A program made the position numbers and the translations under genes. A DNA stretch of 64,000 nt from Pezizomycotina sp. ARF18 (lineage: Eukaryota > Ascomycota), in assembly GCA_002224055.1 (NCBI GenBank), contig AZLU01000206.1, positions 1-64,000 on the forward strand, read 5' to 3'. The notes under the pieces are model-generated. The model searched no databases, was not told where the DNA came from, and worked only from the letters and a program-made list of their open reading frames with translations. Positions 62,332 through 64,000 of this stretch are shown piece after piece; the first letter of the stretch is position 1; the number at the start of each line of letters is the position of its first letter.

Positions 62332-63298
62332 TGTCAAGAAGATCTCGTTGAATTTTTTCTAGCCTGATAAGGTTGAGTCGAGTGACGTGTTGATAGCTAG
62401 TCTCGATGTATGAGGATACGAGGTACGAGATATGATACAATGGCTTCTGTCAGTCCAGTTCCTTGGGATTTGGACGAGAGAGCTATACGGAATGATGAAG
62501 GCGGGATGCTGGAAAAGAAGTCAATGCCAGAGAATTTTCGGACAAATATTGAGACAGTTGGATGAGGTATCGAAATACGATCGCGCAAATGCTGGAAAAG
62601 CTCGCAGCTTGAACTGTCAATGGAAGGGTCTGGGATTGATCAGGTGCAGGGAAGAAGCCGATATTGTGATCGCAGCCTACTGCTTGCTGAATGTTTCGGG
62701 AAGTCTTGTGTGTCAGAAATTAGGAGAGATGGTTGCCTGTTGCGTTATATAATGCTTGAACCAAGAAGTGCTTGGAGATGTTTCTAGCTCTGCAACTCGC
62801 GCAAATTTCCAGGAGCTGGTAGGTATGACGATGTACACATCCCACCACTAATTTTGAGGTTTGCTTTACTCTGATTAGAGGAAAATCGCGGTAACTTAAT
62901 CTCAATCCCCCACCAATGCGTATAACTCTCGGGTTTGTGTTTGGCGTTTCTTTTTCCTGTTGCCATTTACCCACGGACCAGGGTCGCAGAACCCACTTGA
63001 CAAAGACAAGGGTTACCTTGAATGTTCCGCGAGAGGAAATGCCCATGAAAAATGCTTCGAGAACACGATCAGTTGGCTGCTTAAACGGAAGGGAAGGGAT
63101 CCATGCTCATGTTGCATATTATGAGCTCAAAATGCGTATCAGCAGTGTCTTGTACTCCTGAGGCTTAAATCCAGGCTCCTTTGTTTGCATTGGGCGTGTC
63201 AAGAAATTAGTGTAAGCTGTAAAAGTTCATAGTAATCGAATCAATTTGCTCAGCGCAGGAGGACTTTGTTTTTGGGCTCTTTTTCTTCTTTTCCACTT

Positions 63299-63322
63299 TC
63301 TTTCTTTCTTTCTTTCTTTCTT
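63299..63322 (+). repeat. TTTC tetranucleotide microsatellite
   Basis: Six successive TTTC units followed by a degenerate end. Confidence 0.85.
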
Positions 63323-63391
63323 CCTAGCCTGACGCCAATTCCTCTTGCTTCTCCATTTCCTGCAAATCATCAAGCAGACAACGACCTTCCA

Positions 63392-63625
63392 TTAATCGTC
63401 CGTTGAAAACCGACACAGCGGTGGTGCCGCCTTCGTGTCTGGTGTTTTGGAAGGCGGATCCCCGAAATAGGATTCCATTGGCTCAAGCAGATTTTTCGCA
63501 GAGCCTCTTCTTTCAGATGAGATTTGCATCGGACTGAAGCTCGTGTCGTTTCCCATTTCTGGGTAAATTGTGGCTTGATGGCGTGCAGAGATCGACTCCC
63601 GAGATGCCGATTCGCTTCCACTGCC
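63392..63625 (-). CDS. Possible 3' exon of an unidentified gene
   Basis: After an acceptor-like CATTCTCAG the reading GSGSESASRESISARHQATI runs to a stop at 63,392-63,394 through NLLEPMESYFGDPPSKTP. The composition is that of a disordered protein tail. The upstream exon was not found within the window and may lie beyond 64,000. Low confidence. Confidence 0.3.
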   Translation of the reverse strand, partial: GSGSESASRESISARHQATIYPEMGNDTSFSPMQISSERRGSAKNLLEPMESYFGDPPSKTPDTKAAPPLCRFSTDD

Positions 63626-64000
63626 CTGAGAATGAATGTTAAAAGGGAGATTTAAAACTGTCTCTCTTCCATGCATCCTTCTCGAAAGAACGGCTCGGTG
63701 ATGCAAGAACAGGAACTTGGATGTGGAAAGAGAAAAGAACTATGGAAATGTGGAGACTGCGTGACTGTCTTCAATGTGACATTTTAAAATAACGCGCCGT
63801 AATGAAGGCGAATAGTGAAGCACTAGAGGCTATATATTATCTCAAAACATCTCCGCTTTCTCCAGAGTCTCCACCCAGTTCTCCGCGTTTCCGGTACGCG
63901 TGGGTTATTCCGAGACGGCCAAGCGCTTCTGTTATTTATCCGTGATAACACCAGACGATCGACGCTGTCATTGCGATCCAACCTTTCCACTGAGGCGTGT
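63626..64000. other. Window edge, no certain feature
   Basis: Between 63,840 and 64,000 the minus strand has short protein-like pieces in different frames (TEALGRLGITHAYRK and NWVETLEKAEMF, the latter followed by a stop), which could be the 3' end of a gene entering from outside the window. Too short to classify. Confidence 0.25.

Larger units (their letters stand above)
62200..63391. other. Amylase promoter region and intergenic DNA
   Basis: Upstream region of the amylase gene. A 106-codon plus-strand frame at 62,432-62,749 and minus-strand frames over it show no gene-like features. A TTTC tetranucleotide run lies at 63,299-63,322. No binding site could be assigned with confidence. Confidence 0.4.

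Overview
The window looks like nuclear DNA of a filamentous ascomycete (Pezizomycotina; the class cannot be fixed by eye). Genes have short GT-AG introns, there are GUP1-type, LYR-type, taka-amylase-type and NACHT-ankyrin genes, and gene-bearing DNA of ordinary base composition alternates with extremely AT-rich blocks of the kind left by repeat-induced point mutation (RIP).

Layout. 1-6,250 is an AT-rich block holding an old, heavily decayed Ty1/copia retroelement. 6,852-12,429 (minus) is an NLR-like NACHT-ankyrin gene whose 3' half is a GC-rich array of about 23 near-identical ankyrin repeats. A second AT-rich block (12,830-13,618) follows and abuts a headless gene remnant. 14,300-18,650 holds poorly recognisable, frame-disturbed coding stretches. 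20,739-21,949 is an intact two-exon gene of unknown function. 22,250-28,600 looks non-coding. 28,626-33,965 is a large gene of about thirteen exons. Then come a coiled-coil gene (34,928-35,718), a small secreted 12-cysteine protein (37,468-38,046), a LYR-motif gene (39,167-40,163), a succinate-CoA ligase beta-like gene (40,481-41,864), GUP1 (42,807-44,712), an MTM1-like mitochondrial carrier (46,566-47,913), a succinate-CoA ligase alpha-like gene (51,295-52,612), a short-chain dehydrogenase (55,405-56,689), a disordered-protein gene (58,059-58,740), and a secreted alpha-amylase (60,622-62,199).

Gene relations. Both halves of a succinate-CoA ligase and a mitochondrial carrier lie within about 12 kb, next to a LYR-type (probably mitochondrial) gene, so 39-53 kb is rich in mitochondrial functions. 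The amylase and the 12-cysteine protein are secreted products. The NACHT-ankyrin gene, and possibly the 13-exon gene, are of the type used by fungi in self/non-self recognition.

A caution applies throughout. Many otherwise convincing genes are interrupted by single-base shifts, several at short A runs, and a near-exact tandem duplication at 49,722-50,050 differs between copies mostly by one-base indels. Residual long-read sequence error is therefore a serious alternative to gene decay, although breaks are much denser in the succinate-CoA ligase and carrier genes than in others. Most 'broken' genes are therefore listed as CDS with the disturbance noted.
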